NCBI RefSeq assembly: GCF_021556475.1
Contig: NZ_JAKGBZ010000002.1
Location: 62,001 to 126,000 of the forward strand
Direction of reading: 5' to 3'
DNA length: 64,000 nt
From: Acidiphilium iwatense
GTDB taxonomy: Bacteria > Pseudomonadota > Alphaproteobacteria > Acetobacterales > Acetobacteraceae
The notes beneath the pieces are model-generated. The model worked only from the letters and a program-made list of their open reading frames with translations. It was not told where the DNA came from and searched no databases. Of this stretch, positions 7,937 through 15,946 are shown one piece after another; within the stretch, counting starts at the first letter, position 1; each line of letters starts with the position of its first letter. A program made the position numbers and the translations under genes.

Positions 7937-8811
7937 CGTTTCGGCCCTCCGTCCGGCGCGCGCTCGAACACGGCGTGTCCGTTGTTCACCACGATCTCGT
8001 CGCGTTCCAGGACGCGGGCTCGGAAGGAACCGTCCCGCCAGATTTCGGTGCGAATCGTCTCGCCCGGCAGCACCGGTGCGGAAAACCGCAGATCGAGGCT
8101 GCGGAAAGCGGTGGTGTCGTAATCCCCCAGAACGCGCAGCAGCGCATGGGCGACGACGCCAAGCGTGCACAACCCATGCAGGATCGGGCGCGGAAACCCT
8201 GCTTGCTCCGCAAAGGTGGGATCGGCATGCAGCGGATTGTCATCGCCATTCAGGCGGTAAAGGAGCGCCTGCTCCGGCCGGGTCGGCAGGTCCACGACGA
8301 ATTCGGGCGCGCCCTCCGGCATCGGATGCGCCGGGCGCACGGGGCCGGACGGACCGCCAAATCCCCCATCGCCGCGCAGGAAGGTGGTGCTGCGCGTTAG
8401 CGCCAGCACATCACCGCTGGCGGCGTCGATCACCTGTTTCTCCGAATAGAGCAGCGCGCCGCGCCCCGCGCCCTTGTCCACCAGCCCGGTGATGCGGGTG
8501 CGGCCGATGACCTCGCCCTCCACCGGCAGCGGCCGGAGAATTTCCACGCTCTGCTCGCCGTGCACCACCCGCACGGCGTCCACGCCGGTACGCGGGTCGA
8601 GCAGCCAGAAGCCGGGATGGCCGAGCACGACAGGCATCGACGGCAAAACGCGCAACGTCCGGTGCTGATCGACGAAGTCGAGCTGCCGCGCGTCGAGCGG
8701 GTCCTGCCCGAGCCCTACCGAGAGCGCGTAGAGAATCGTGTCCCGCCGTGTCAGGCGCTGCCGGACATCCGGGATCGGGAAATTCAGAAGGTGGTCGGGA
8801 TTGATCGTCAT
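7933..8811 (-). CDS. MaoC-family enoyl-CoA hydratase (hydratase 2 type)
   Basis: 292-residue double-hotdog protein similar to the enoyl-CoA hydratase 2 domain of HSD17B4. The hydratase 2 motif is clear in the C-terminal half: YRLNGDDNPLHADPTFA followed by GFPRPILHGLCT, containing the catalytic Asp and His of the family. The N-terminal half is the non-catalytic hotdog. It should hydrate a trans-2-enoyl-CoA to the (R)-3-hydroxyacyl-CoA, between the dehydrogenase pair and the SDR of the same operon. Both ends overlap neighbours by 4 bases (ATGA upstream with the synthetase, GTGA downstream), so it is fully embedded in the operon. Confidence 0.88.
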   Translation of the reverse strand: MTINPDHLLNFPIPDVRQRLTRRDTILYALSVGLGQDPLDARQLDFVDQHRTLRVLPSMPVVLGHPGFWLLDPRTGVDAVRVVHGEQSVEILRPLPVEGEVIGRTRITGLVDKGAGRGALLYSEKQVIDAASGDVLALTRSTTFLRGDGGFGGPSGPVRPAHPMPEGAPEFVVDLPTRPEQALLYRLNGDDNPLHADPTFAEQAGFPRPILHGLCTLGVVAHALLRVLGDYDTTAFRSLDLRFSAPVLPGETIRTEIWRDGSFRARVLERDEIVVNNGHAVFERAPDGGPKR

Positions 8812-10910
8812 GGCGGTGCCTCCAGCTCCAGAACGGCATCGAGCGCGTAGGCCCCGCCACTATCCGGCATCGCGAGCACGGGGTTGAGCTCAACCGACAG
8901 CAGGCGCGGTCCGGCCCGGTGCGCGAAAACCGACAGCCGGGACAGCATCCGGCCCAGCGCACCGAGATCGGCGGGCGGCCTGCCGCGCGCGCCAAGCAGG
9001 AGCGGTGCACCACGAATACCGCTAATCATGTCCATCGCCTCCGCCTCGCCGAACGGGCAGCGGCGAAACGCGACATCGCGCAGGATTTCGACGAAAATAC
9101 CGCCCAGGCCGAACATCGCGACCGGGCCGAAGACCGGATCGCGATGAATGCCGAGGATGCATTCCACGCCGCCGCGCAACTGCTTCGCCACCAGGACGCC
9201 GTCGATCCGCGCGGACGGCGCCGCCGCCTTCGCGCGCGCCAGCAGCGTGGCATAGCCGGCCCGCACTTCGGCTGCGTCACTGATATCGAGCAGCACGCCG
9301 CCGATTTCGGATTTGTGCTGAATATCGGGGGACAAAATCTTCATCACCACCGGAAAGCCGAGCGCCGCCGCCGCGGCAACCGCCGCTTCGGCGCTTGCAC
9401 AGCTTTGTTCCGGCGCCGCTTCGATGCCGATTGCCGCGAGCAGCCGCTTGGCTCCGGCTTCGTCCGGCGAGCGATCCGGCAAGTCGATTGCGGGAACCGC
9501 AGGCAGCTTGCTGCCCGGACCGCGCGCGAAGGCGGCGCCGAAGCGGCCCATCGCATGAATCGCGACCGTCGCGCGGGTCGGGTCCTCGAAAACCGCGAAG
9601 CCGTCCGCCTCGTATTGCGCGACCAGTTCGGGCGACGCGAGAACCGAAAGAATATAGAGCCGGTCGGGATGACGGTCGCGGACCCGGCTCAGTTCGGCGC
9701 GCAGCCGCGGCGCGATAGACTGCGCGCCGCCGGTATGGGTGAAAAACGCGAGCACGGAACTGTAGCCGCCCTCGTCCACCATGGCTTCAGTGAACTGGCC
9801 GACCAATGACATGTCGTTGAACACATGCGCCGTGCAATCGACCGGGTTCGCCGGTGCCGCGAACGGCAGCAGGGTTTTGAGGCGTGCCTGGGTCTCCGGC
9901 GGCATCAGGGGCATCTCCAGCTCCAGGGTCTCCGCCGCATCGCTGACCAGCACGCCGGCGCCACCGCTGACCGTAATCATGCCGAGCGTATTGCGCATGG
10001 GGTAGATACGGCGCGTCGCGAGATAGGCGATGTCCAGCATCTCCTCGGTGTTGCGCGCACGCACCGCACCGAACTCCGCCAGCACGGCGTCGGTCACCGC
10101 GTCGTTCCCCGCGATCGATGCCGTGTGGGACCGCGCGGCCGCCTGCCCGCGCTCGCTTCGCCCGACCTTCATGACCACCACAGGCTTGTGCGCAAGCCGC
10201 GCCGCCTCCAGCGCAGCCATGAAGCTGGCCGAGCAGCGGATGCCTTCGGCATAGACGGCGATGACGTCGGTGTCCGGGTCGCGGACCATCCAGCCGATCA
10301 CTTCGCCAACCGTCACGTCCGCCTCGTTTCCGGTGGTCACGCAGATCGGCGCGCCGATCCGCCGGTCCCGCGCGGCGGCGAAAACATGTGTGCCATAGGC
10401 ACCCGACTGGCTGACGATGCCGATACGGCCGGGCAGCGGATATCCGGTTTCGAGACTGGCGGAAAATATTCCGTAAAACCCGATGCGCGCGTTGAACAGG
10501 CCGAGGACGTTGGGGCCGAGCAGCCGCATGCCGTGAACCCGCGCCGCGGCCAGGAGACGATCCTGCGCCGCCGCGCCATCCGCGCCGGTCTCGGCGAAGC
10601 CGGCGGCAAACACGATCGCCGCCTTCACGCCGCGCGCACCGAGATCGGCCACCGCCTGCTCCGCCGCCGCGCCAGGGACGGCGACGATCGCGACGTCGGG
10701 CACGCACGGCATGCTCGCGACCGAGGGATAGGCCGGCAGCCCCTGGATTTCCGTCCGGTTCGGATTGACCGGCAGGATCGCGCCCTGGAAGCCGGCATCG
10801 CGCATATAGGCGATCGGCCTTCCGCCGATCCGTGTTGGATCGGTGGATGCCCCGATGATCGCGACCGAGCCCGGCGCGAGCAGCGCATCGAGCCCGATAT
10901 CCCGATTCAT
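8808..10910 (-). CDS. Acyl-CoA synthetase, ADP-forming (acetate-CoA ligase type)
   Basis: 700-residue fused-subunit NDP-forming acyl-CoA synthetase that would activate a carboxylic acid with ATP and CoA to acyl-CoA, ADP and phosphate. Domains in order: CoA-binding Rossmann domain (SVAIIGASTDPTRIGGR, residues about 14-30), a succinyl-CoA-ligase-like flavodoxin domain with SQSGAYGTHV (about 190), the phosphorylated His in SHTASIAG (about 250), and an ATP-grasp domain at the C-terminus (FPVVMKILSPDIQHKSEIGGV, about 555 onward). The ATG at 10910 overlaps the thiolase stop by 4 bases; the longer upstream frame is not needed. In this operon it probably activates the pathway's acid or recovers a released acid. 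The substrate is unknown. Confidence 0.9.
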   Translation of the reverse strand: MNRDIGLDALLAPGSVAIIGASTDPTRIGGRPIAYMRDAGFQGAILPVNPNRTEIQGLPAYPSVASMPCVPDVAIVAVPGAAAEQAVADLGARGVKAAIVFAAGFAETGADGAAAQDRLLAAARVHGMRLLGPNVLGLFNARIGFYGIFSASLETGYPLPGRIGIVSQSGAYGTHVFAAARDRRIGAPICVTTGNEADVTVGEVIGWMVRDPDTDVIAVYAEGIRCSASFMAALEAARLAHKPVVVMKVGRSERGQAAARSHTASIAGNDAVTDAVLAEFGAVRARNTEEMLDIAYLATRRIYPMRNTLGMITVSGGAGVLVSDAAETLELEMPLMPPETQARLKTLLPFAAPANPVDCTAHVFNDMSLVGQFTEAMVDEGGYSSVLAFFTHTGGAQSIAPRLRAELSRVRDRHPDRLYILSVLASPELVAQYEADGFAVFEDPTRATVAIHAMGRFGAAFARGPGSKLPAVPAIDLPDRSPDEAGAKRLLAAIGIEAAPEQSCASAEAAVAAAAALGFPVVMKILSPDIQHKSEIGGVLLDISDAAEVRAGYATLLARAKAAAPSARIDGVLVAKQLRGGVECILGIHRDPVFGPVAMFGLGGIFVEILRDVAFRRCPFGEAEAMDMISGIRGAPLLLGARGRPPADLGALGRMLSRLSVFAHRAGPRLLSVELNPVLAMPDSGGAYALDAVLELEAPP

Positions 10911-12064
10911 TGCGTCACCGTTGCGGCGCTGCCGAGCAGCGCCGTTACTTGGCTCGACAAAGTGCCGCCATTGCCATGGCACAATGCAACCTCGCAGCGC
11001 GGAAGCTGCCGTTCACCGGCATCGCCGCGCAACTGGGTGACGGCCTCGATAATCAGAAACATGCCGTACATGCCGGGATGCACGCAGGAGAGTCCGCCGC
11101 CATTGGTATTCACCGCGAGGCGCCCGCCCGGCGCGATCGCGCCGTCCTGGACGAAGCGCCCGCCCTCACCTTTCGGACAGAAGCCGAGATCTTCAAGGAA
11201 CAGGATCGTGTTGATGGTGAACGCATCGTAGAGCATGACCAGATCGACATCGCCAAGCGCGAGACCGGCCATCTCGAACGCGCGCGGACCGCTTTCCGCC
11301 GCCGCGGTGACGGTCAGATCGCGCATCTGCGCGATCGAGCGATGCGAATGCGCTCCGGCGGCACCGAGCAGGAAGGCCGGCTTTCGCTTCAGGTCGCGGG
11401 CGCGGTCGGCGCGGACCATCACGCAGGCGCCGCCGCCATCGGTGACGAGGCAGCAATCATATTTGGTCAGCGGATCGCTGATCATCCGGCTCGACAGCAC
11501 GTCTTCGCGCGACAGCTTGCCGCGCGCAAACGCATCGGGATTCCAGTTCGCCCATTGCCGCGCGGCGACCGCGACCTCCGCCAGCATCGCGCGCGTGGTG
11601 CCGTATAGGTGCATGTGCCGGCTCGCCGCGAGCGCATAGGCAGTGATCGGGTGGCGCGGCCGGTACGGCGCCTCGTGCCATTGGGTTTCGCTCATCGACA
11701 CCAGGCGGCCGCTGGCGGTGCGCTGATTCGACCCGTAGCAGATCAGCGCCACATCACACAGCCCGGCATCGAGCGCGAGCGCCGCCTGCAGAAGATGCAT
11801 CTCGAAGGATGCGCCGCCGATATTGGTGCCGTCGAAAAATCGCGGGCGGAGTCCGAGATATTCGGCGACCGACAGCGTCGGGAACGCGTGACTGCTGGTC
11901 GCGGCGAAAATGCCGTCGATATCCGCGAGGCTGAGGCCGGCATCGGCGATCGCCGCCAGCGACGCTTGGGCAAGCAGTTCCATGGCGGTGCGGCCCGGCG
12001 CCTCGCCCAGCCCGGCGGTTCCGATCCCGACGACGGCACTACGTCCGCGCAATGCATGCGCCAT
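10907..12064 (-). CDS. Cys-less SCP2-type thiolase, possible retro-aldolase subunit
   Basis: 385-residue thiolase-fold protein of the SCP-2/lipid-transfer-protein branch. Typical segments are MLYDAFTINT, HPGMYG and VALCHGNGG near the C-terminus. In the position of the acylated Cys of true thiolases the protein reads TNIGGASFEM (about residues 80-89), so the nucleophile is absent. Cys-less members that pair with a DUF35 protein include Ltp2, a steroid side-chain aldolase, and the gene immediately upstream here encodes a DUF35 protein whose stop codon abuts this ATG. Retro-aldol cleavage of a beta-hydroxyacyl-CoA is therefore a reasonable hypothesis. A non-cleaving or acyl-transfer role cannot be excluded. 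Confidence 0.85.
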   Translation of the reverse strand: MAHALRGRSAVVGIGTAGLGEAPGRTAMELLAQASLAAIADAGLSLADIDGIFAATSSHAFPTLSVAEYLGLRPRFFDGTNIGGASFEMHLLQAALALDAGLCDVALICYGSNQRTASGRLVSMSETQWHEAPYRPRHPITAYALAASRHMHLYGTTRAMLAEVAVAARQWANWNPDAFARGKLSREDVLSSRMISDPLTKYDCCLVTDGGGACVMVRADRARDLKRKPAFLLGAAGAHSHRSIAQMRDLTVTAAAESGPRAFEMAGLALGDVDLVMLYDAFTINTILFLEDLGFCPKGEGGRFVQDGAIAPGGRLAVNTNGGGLSCVHPGMYGMFLIIEAVTQLRGDAGERQLPRCEVALCHGNGGTLSSQVTALLGSAATVTQ

Positions 12065-12445
12065 TTATTCCGGCTCCTTGAGCACATCGAACACCACGAA
12101 CGGCTCGTCGCCCTCGGCAACGATCCGGGCCATCACCCTGGTGCCGATCGCGACGCTCTCGACGCCGTCGATCCGGCTCATCAGGCGTGGACCTTCATCC
12201 AGTTCGACGAGCGCGACATTGTAGCTTTCGTCCCGGCCGCGATTGACGGTGATGGCATGGACAATGCCGGTTCCGGCCGCCGCCACCCAGGCAAGATCGG
12301 TCTCGCCGGTTTCCGGCACGGCAACGCGCGGATAGAATATATAACGTCCTGTGGACCGGCTGCGCTGGATCATGAACCGACCGGCACGCAGATGCTCCCG
12401 ATACTGTGCCTCGGGCCCGTTATCGCTGGCGGCTGTGCTGGTCAT
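12065..12445 (-). CDS. DUF35 OB-fold protein lacking its zinc-ribbon cysteines
   Basis: 126-residue protein of the DUF35 (Zn-ribbon plus OB-fold) family, partner of thiolase-like proteins. The OB-fold half is recognisable (GTGIVHAITVNRG, then YNVALVELDEGPRLMSRI). In the N-terminal ribbon, where relatives have two CxxC pairs, the framework GRYxFYPR is kept but the four positions read Ser29, Thr32, Val43 and Thr46, so zinc cannot be bound there. It is the first gene of the operon; its TAA directly adjoins the thiolase ATG. It most likely stabilises or completes the acyl-CoA site of the thiolase-like subunit. Confidence 0.85.
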   Translation of the reverse strand: MTSTAASDNGPEAQYREHLRAGRFMIQRSRSTGRYIFYPRVAVPETGETDLAWVAAAGTGIVHAITVNRGRDESYNVALVELDEGPRLMSRIDGVESVAIGTRVMARIVAEGDEPFVVFDVLKEPE

Positions 12446-12511
12446 CCATCCCCCGATCCCGATGAAGTTCCGGCGTGAAGCCGATTTTCCTGATCTTCGA
12501 TTGGCCTATAA

Positions 12512-12533
12512 TTCTCATTGAAGAATGACAATC
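12512..12533. promoter_or_regulatory. Candidate IclR-family operator, copy 1
   Basis: A 22-bp element beginning TTCT, six bases, then AGAA (a 14-bp inverted repeat), continuing as TGACAATC. It matches a second copy at 15915-15936 in 18 of 22 positions with no gaps. It lies 67 to 88 bases upstream of the DUF35 start, in the promoter region of the catabolic operon. Confidence 0.5.
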
Positions 12534-12554
12534 TCCATAGGGAATTTTGTGTTT

Positions 12555-13925
12555 CTATATCGAAGGCAATTCGCCGGTCCGGCGCACCCCCAGGGTGACG
12601 ATCAGGATGGCGCAGACGACCATGAGCCCGGCGAGCAATCCGAAGACGCCGCGCGCACCCCAGCCCGCCATCGCCGCCAGCACGACGTAAGGCGCGATCA
12701 TGCCGCCGATATGGCCGCCGCCATCGGCGATGCCCATGGCCGATGCGCGAATCCGGGTCGGAAATATCTCCGACGTATAGATGTAGCCCACGCCCGCATT
12801 GAACAGGATGTTCAGCGCGACGAGCAGGGCGCCGATCACCATGGCGGTACCGCTCCGGCTGGTCGCAAGAACCGCAAGCCCGATGGTGTAGGTGATGCTC
12901 GACAGGCCGAGCAGATAGCGCCGCGGAACCCGATCGAGCAGAAGCAGCGGCAGGGCCGCGCCGACCGGAAACGCGAGATCGCCCAGGGCGGTGTAGAGCA
13001 GCCCGTGCGGCTGTTGAATCGTCATCTTGTCGAGAAGAACCGTGCCGAATCCGAGAAACGCATAGGTCGCGACATAGAACAGGGTCCAGTAGGTCGTGAC
13101 CACCAGAACGCGCGACAGATAAGGCGGCCGGAACAGATCGAGGAATCGAACCGACATGGCACTTGCCGGCAGCACCGCCTCGGCCACCGGAGGAATGCTC
13201 GCGATCGTCATGCCCCGCGCGCGCAGCACCGCCTCCATCCCCGCAACGATCCGTTGCGCCTCGCCGTAGCATCCCTTGGCGGCCAGCCAGCGTGGCGATT
13301 CCGGCAGAAAGTAGAGCAATGCGGCGGGAATCAAGGCCAGCACGCCGAATCCGAGCACCAGCCGCCAGCCGATCTCGCCGGCGGACAGCAACGCCATCGC
13401 GACGAACGGCGTCACCGCATCGCCGATACCGCCGGCGATGATGTTGCGCTGAATGTTACGTCCGCGCTGTGCACTCGGCGATAATTCGTTGATCATCGTC
13501 GCACTCAGCGAAATCTGCGCCCCGATGCCCATGCCGCTGAACAGCCTGAACACCGCAAGCGACGCGATGTTCCAGGACAGGCCGCACAGCACGGAGGATG
13601 CGGCGAGCAGAAGCATCGTCACCAGCAGGGTGTTGCGCCGGCCCCACGAATCCGCGAGATGCCCCAGGATGACGGCCCCGATGATGTAGCCGATCAAACT
13701 CGTCGTCAGCGGCAGCGCCTCTTCCGCGCCGCTCAGGTGCAGCGCATGCGCGATATTCGGCAATGTCGCGCCGATCGCGATGATGTCGTAGAACGAGAAG
13801 AAATATGCCGCGGCAAACACTGCTTTCCCAGCAAGCGTCAGCCCCCAGGCCGGCAGCCGGTCGATCCTGGCGCCGATTTCCGCCGCGCGGTCCTCATCGG
13901 CATGAGTCATGGTCGCACTGTTCAT
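12555..13925 (-). CDS. MFS transporter (sugar/aromatic-acid:H+ symporter-like)
   Basis: 456-residue inner-membrane carrier with about 12 predicted helices. It shows the MFS loop 2-3 signature in HLADSWGRRNTLL (about residues 90-100) and the PESPRWLAAKG motif after helix 6, typical of the sugar-porter/metabolite-symporter branch that includes aromatic acid and shikimate-type carriers. It ends 109 bases upstream of the DUF35 gene and is on the same strand, so it may be co-transcribed or have its own promoter downstream of 14002. By context it imports the organic acid degraded by the acyl-CoA pathway. The substrate is not known. Confidence 0.85.
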   Translation of the reverse strand: MNSATMTHADEDRAAEIGARIDRLPAWGLTLAGKAVFAAAYFFSFYDIIAIGATLPNIAHALHLSGAEEALPLTTSLIGYIIGAVILGHLADSWGRRNTLLVTMLLLAASSVLCGLSWNIASLAVFRLFSGMGIGAQISLSATMINELSPSAQRGRNIQRNIIAGGIGDAVTPFVAMALLSAGEIGWRLVLGFGVLALIPAALLYFLPESPRWLAAKGCYGEAQRIVAGMEAVLRARGMTIASIPPVAEAVLPASAMSVRFLDLFRPPYLSRVLVVTTYWTLFYVATYAFLGFGTVLLDKMTIQQPHGLLYTALGDLAFPVGAALPLLLLDRVPRRYLLGLSSITYTIGLAVLATSRSGTAMVIGALLVALNILFNAGVGYIYTSEIFPTRIRASAMGIADGGGHIGGMIAPYVVLAAMAGWGARGVFGLLAGLMVVCAILIVTLGVRRTGELPSI

Positions 13926-14001
13926 TTATCTCCCTTTGCGGCAAAATGGTTCTGCTTCTGCTTGCGGCCCCGAACAGGTTGTTACCTGGAAACCGTCTGT
14001 C

Positions 14002-15729
14002 CTATTCTGGACAGAATCGCATCGCCTCCTCGATCGGCATCGTCCGCGCCTCGACGATGGCGCGCAGCGCCTCCGCATCGGGCCCTCTGTCCTCCAGTGC
14101 GAGCGGGTCGAATGGCATCAGCCGGTGCCGGACGACCAGGTGGCCGAGGGCGAGGCGCTGGAAATCCGGCGCCATCCGCGCGGCTTCCCAGGCCATGAAG
14201 ACGGCGCTGCAGAGATGGTACAGGGCGCTGCCGGCCTGGCGGACCCGCTCCGTATCCTGGCGCTCGGCAACCCTGGTGACGGCACCGATGGTTTTGCCGA
14301 TCAGGCGCCGCATCAGCGCGTCACTTGGCTCCGGCAGCGCCGCCTCGTCGAGCAGCCTGGCCAGATAGGCCGAGAGCGGCTCGAGGCAGGCTTCGCGGCG
14401 GGCGGCGCGCGCGATATCGAGCGCTACGATGTTGCTGGTGCCTTCCCAGATCGATCCGAGATGCGAATCGCGCACCAGCCTCGGATCGGACCATTCCTCG
14501 ATGTAGCCGACCCCACCACGGACTTCCATCGCATCACCGGTCACCCGGCGCGCGTCGCGGCAGGCCCGGAACTTGATCAACGGGGTGAGAATGCGGACCA
14601 ACTTGGCGGCCTCGGCATCGCCGGCATCGGCGCGATCGAGGCAGCGCGCGGTATGCATGAACATCGAGCGCGCTTGCTCGGCCGGCAGCAGGATTTTCGT
14701 CAGCTGCCGGAGCATCAGCGTCATGTCGGCCAGCTTCTGGCCGAAAGCGTGCCGCTCGCGTGCGACATGCAATGCCTCGGTCGCGGCGCGCCGCATCAGC
14801 CCGGCGGCGCGAACGCCATTGGACAGGCGTGACATGTTGATCATGTCCGCCATCTGATGAAACCCGCGACCGACCTCGCCAATCAGATAGGCCAAGGCGC
14901 CATCGAGCACGATTTCGCCGCTTGCCATCGAACGGCTGCCGAGCTTGTCCTTGAGACGGACGATCCGGTAGGAATTCCGCGCGCCGCCCTCCAGCACCTT
15001 CGGCATCAGGAACAGCGCGATCCCGGCAATGCCGTCGGCGGCACCCTCGGGCCGCGCCAGAACCATCGCGAGATCCGCATCGGGGTTAGAGCAAAACCAT
15101 TTTTCGCCGTAAAGGCGCCATTCCCCGCCTTCGCGCACGGCGCGCGTCGCGATCCGGGCGACATCGGAGCCGGCGGCCTGCTCGGTCATGAACATCGCGC
15201 CCTGAAAAGCGGTGTCCGAATCGCGCGAAATCAGAAAGGGCAGATAGCGCCGGACCAGTTCTTCCGAACCGAAACGGCGCAGGGTCCGGGCCAGCGAGTC
15301 GGTCATGCTGAGTGGGCAGCAAAGTCCGAACTCAGCCTGGACGAAAAGAAAGGTCAGCGCATATTTGACCAGCGAAGGAATTCGCTCGCCGCGATGGCTC
15401 ATGCCGGCAAGCCCCAGCTCGCCGAACGCAACGCGTTCAAGCGCCGTGTAGCTCGGATGCTTGACGATGCTCTGGATCGCCTCGCCCCGGCGGGTGCGAT
15501 GCCGCAGAACCGGCGGGTTTTTGTCGGCGGTCAGAGCCCATTGGTCGAGCTCGTCGGAGGCGCGCTGGCCGAGATCGATCAGCGTCGGCTCAAGCGCCGA
15601 AAACCGGTCTTCCCCGAGATAGAGCCTGAGCAGGCCGGAGAAGACCGGATCACTGCGATAGAGATTGATCCCGCTGGCATCGGGAACGTTGTCATGTCCC
15701 GCCTGGGGTAGCGTCATCGGATGATCCAT
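14002..15729 (-). CDS. Large acyl-CoA dehydrogenase (AidB-like)
   Basis: 575-residue acyl-CoA dehydrogenase with extra N- and C-terminal segments, resembling the AidB/isovaleryl-type group. It carries FMTEQAAGSDVARIA and GEKWFCSNPDADLAMVLAR (FAD and substrate contacts, around residues 175-215), GSRSMASGEI, and the C-terminal half with RRVTGDAMEVRGGVGYIEEW and the signature SIWEGTSNIVALDIAR containing a Glu in the WEGT position. The ATG at 15729 has AAGGAGA eight bases upstream; the longer frame upstream is not needed. It is divergent from iclR and would supply a first dehydrogenation step for the pathway. Unlike AidB in E. coli, it shows no DNA-repair context. Confidence 0.85.
   Translation of the reverse strand: MDHPMTLPQAGHDNVPDASGINLYRSDPVFSGLLRLYLGEDRFSALEPTLIDLGQRASDELDQWALTADKNPPVLRHRTRRGEAIQSIVKHPSYTALERVAFGELGLAGMSHRGERIPSLVKYALTFLFVQAEFGLCCPLSMTDSLARTLRRFGSEELVRRYLPFLISRDSDTAFQGAMFMTEQAAGSDVARIATRAVREGGEWRLYGEKWFCSNPDADLAMVLARPEGAADGIAGIALFLMPKVLEGGARNSYRIVRLKDKLGSRSMASGEIVLDGALAYLIGEVGRGFHQMADMINMSRLSNGVRAAGLMRRAATEALHVARERHAFGQKLADMTLMLRQLTKILLPAEQARSMFMHTARCLDRADAGDAEAAKLVRILTPLIKFRACRDARRVTGDAMEVRGGVGYIEEWSDPRLVRDSHLGSIWEGTSNIVALDIARAARREACLEPLSAYLARLLDEAALPEPSDALMRRLIGKTIGAVTRVAERQDTERVRQAGSALYHLCSAVFMAWEAARMAPDFQRLALGHLVVRHRLMPFDPLALEDRGPDAEALRAIVEARTMPIEEAMRFCPE
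14004..14017. promoter_or_regulatory. Inverted repeat ATTCTG-GA-CAGAAT at the dehydrogenase stop codon
   Basis: Perfect 6-bp arms around GA, overlapping the stop of the large acyl-CoA dehydrogenase and about 80 bases upstream of the MFS start. It has TTCT and AGAA half-sites like the two 22-bp candidate operators, but with a 4-base rather than 6-base spacer. No T-run follows, so it is not a normal intrinsic terminator. Confidence 0.3.
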
Positions 15730-15914
15730 GCGCCAATCTCCTTGCCAAGGCCGAATATCGCCGGCTTCCCACCCGGTTCCCCCACCATGGGATGCCGCGT
15801 TCCGACCGGTTCGCGAGCAGGTCCGATGGCGATGACCTGCCAGGGACGATCTGCCCGTGATGGCCGCGCAGCGGCGAAAATCCATTGCATTTCACCTGAA
15901 AACGGCTCATATCC

Positions 15915-15936
15915 TTCTCCATAAAGAATGTCAATC
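15915..15936. promoter_or_regulatory. Candidate IclR-family operator, copy 2 (autoregulatory position)
   Basis: Second copy of the 22-bp element (TTCT, six bases, AGAA, then TGTCAATC). It sits 11 to 32 bases before the iclR ATG and about 190 bases upstream of the divergent acyl-CoA dehydrogenase, in a 217-bp intergenic region with no other gene. Position over the iclR ribosome site suggests autoregulation. Confidence 0.5.
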
Positions 15937-15946
15937 GGAATCAAGA

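Noticed and set aside
5728-8170. Extended N-termini of the two acyl-CoA dehydrogenases
   Set aside because: The extra residues are Arg/Pro/Ser-rich shadow sequence overlapping the upstream gene; homology starts at MTDLNALDD and at the GTG overlapping the MaoC stop.
14002-15885. Longer start for the large acyl-CoA dehydrogenase
   Set aside because: The region before 15729 lacks family similarity and a good ribosome site; AAGGAGA precedes the ATG at 15729.
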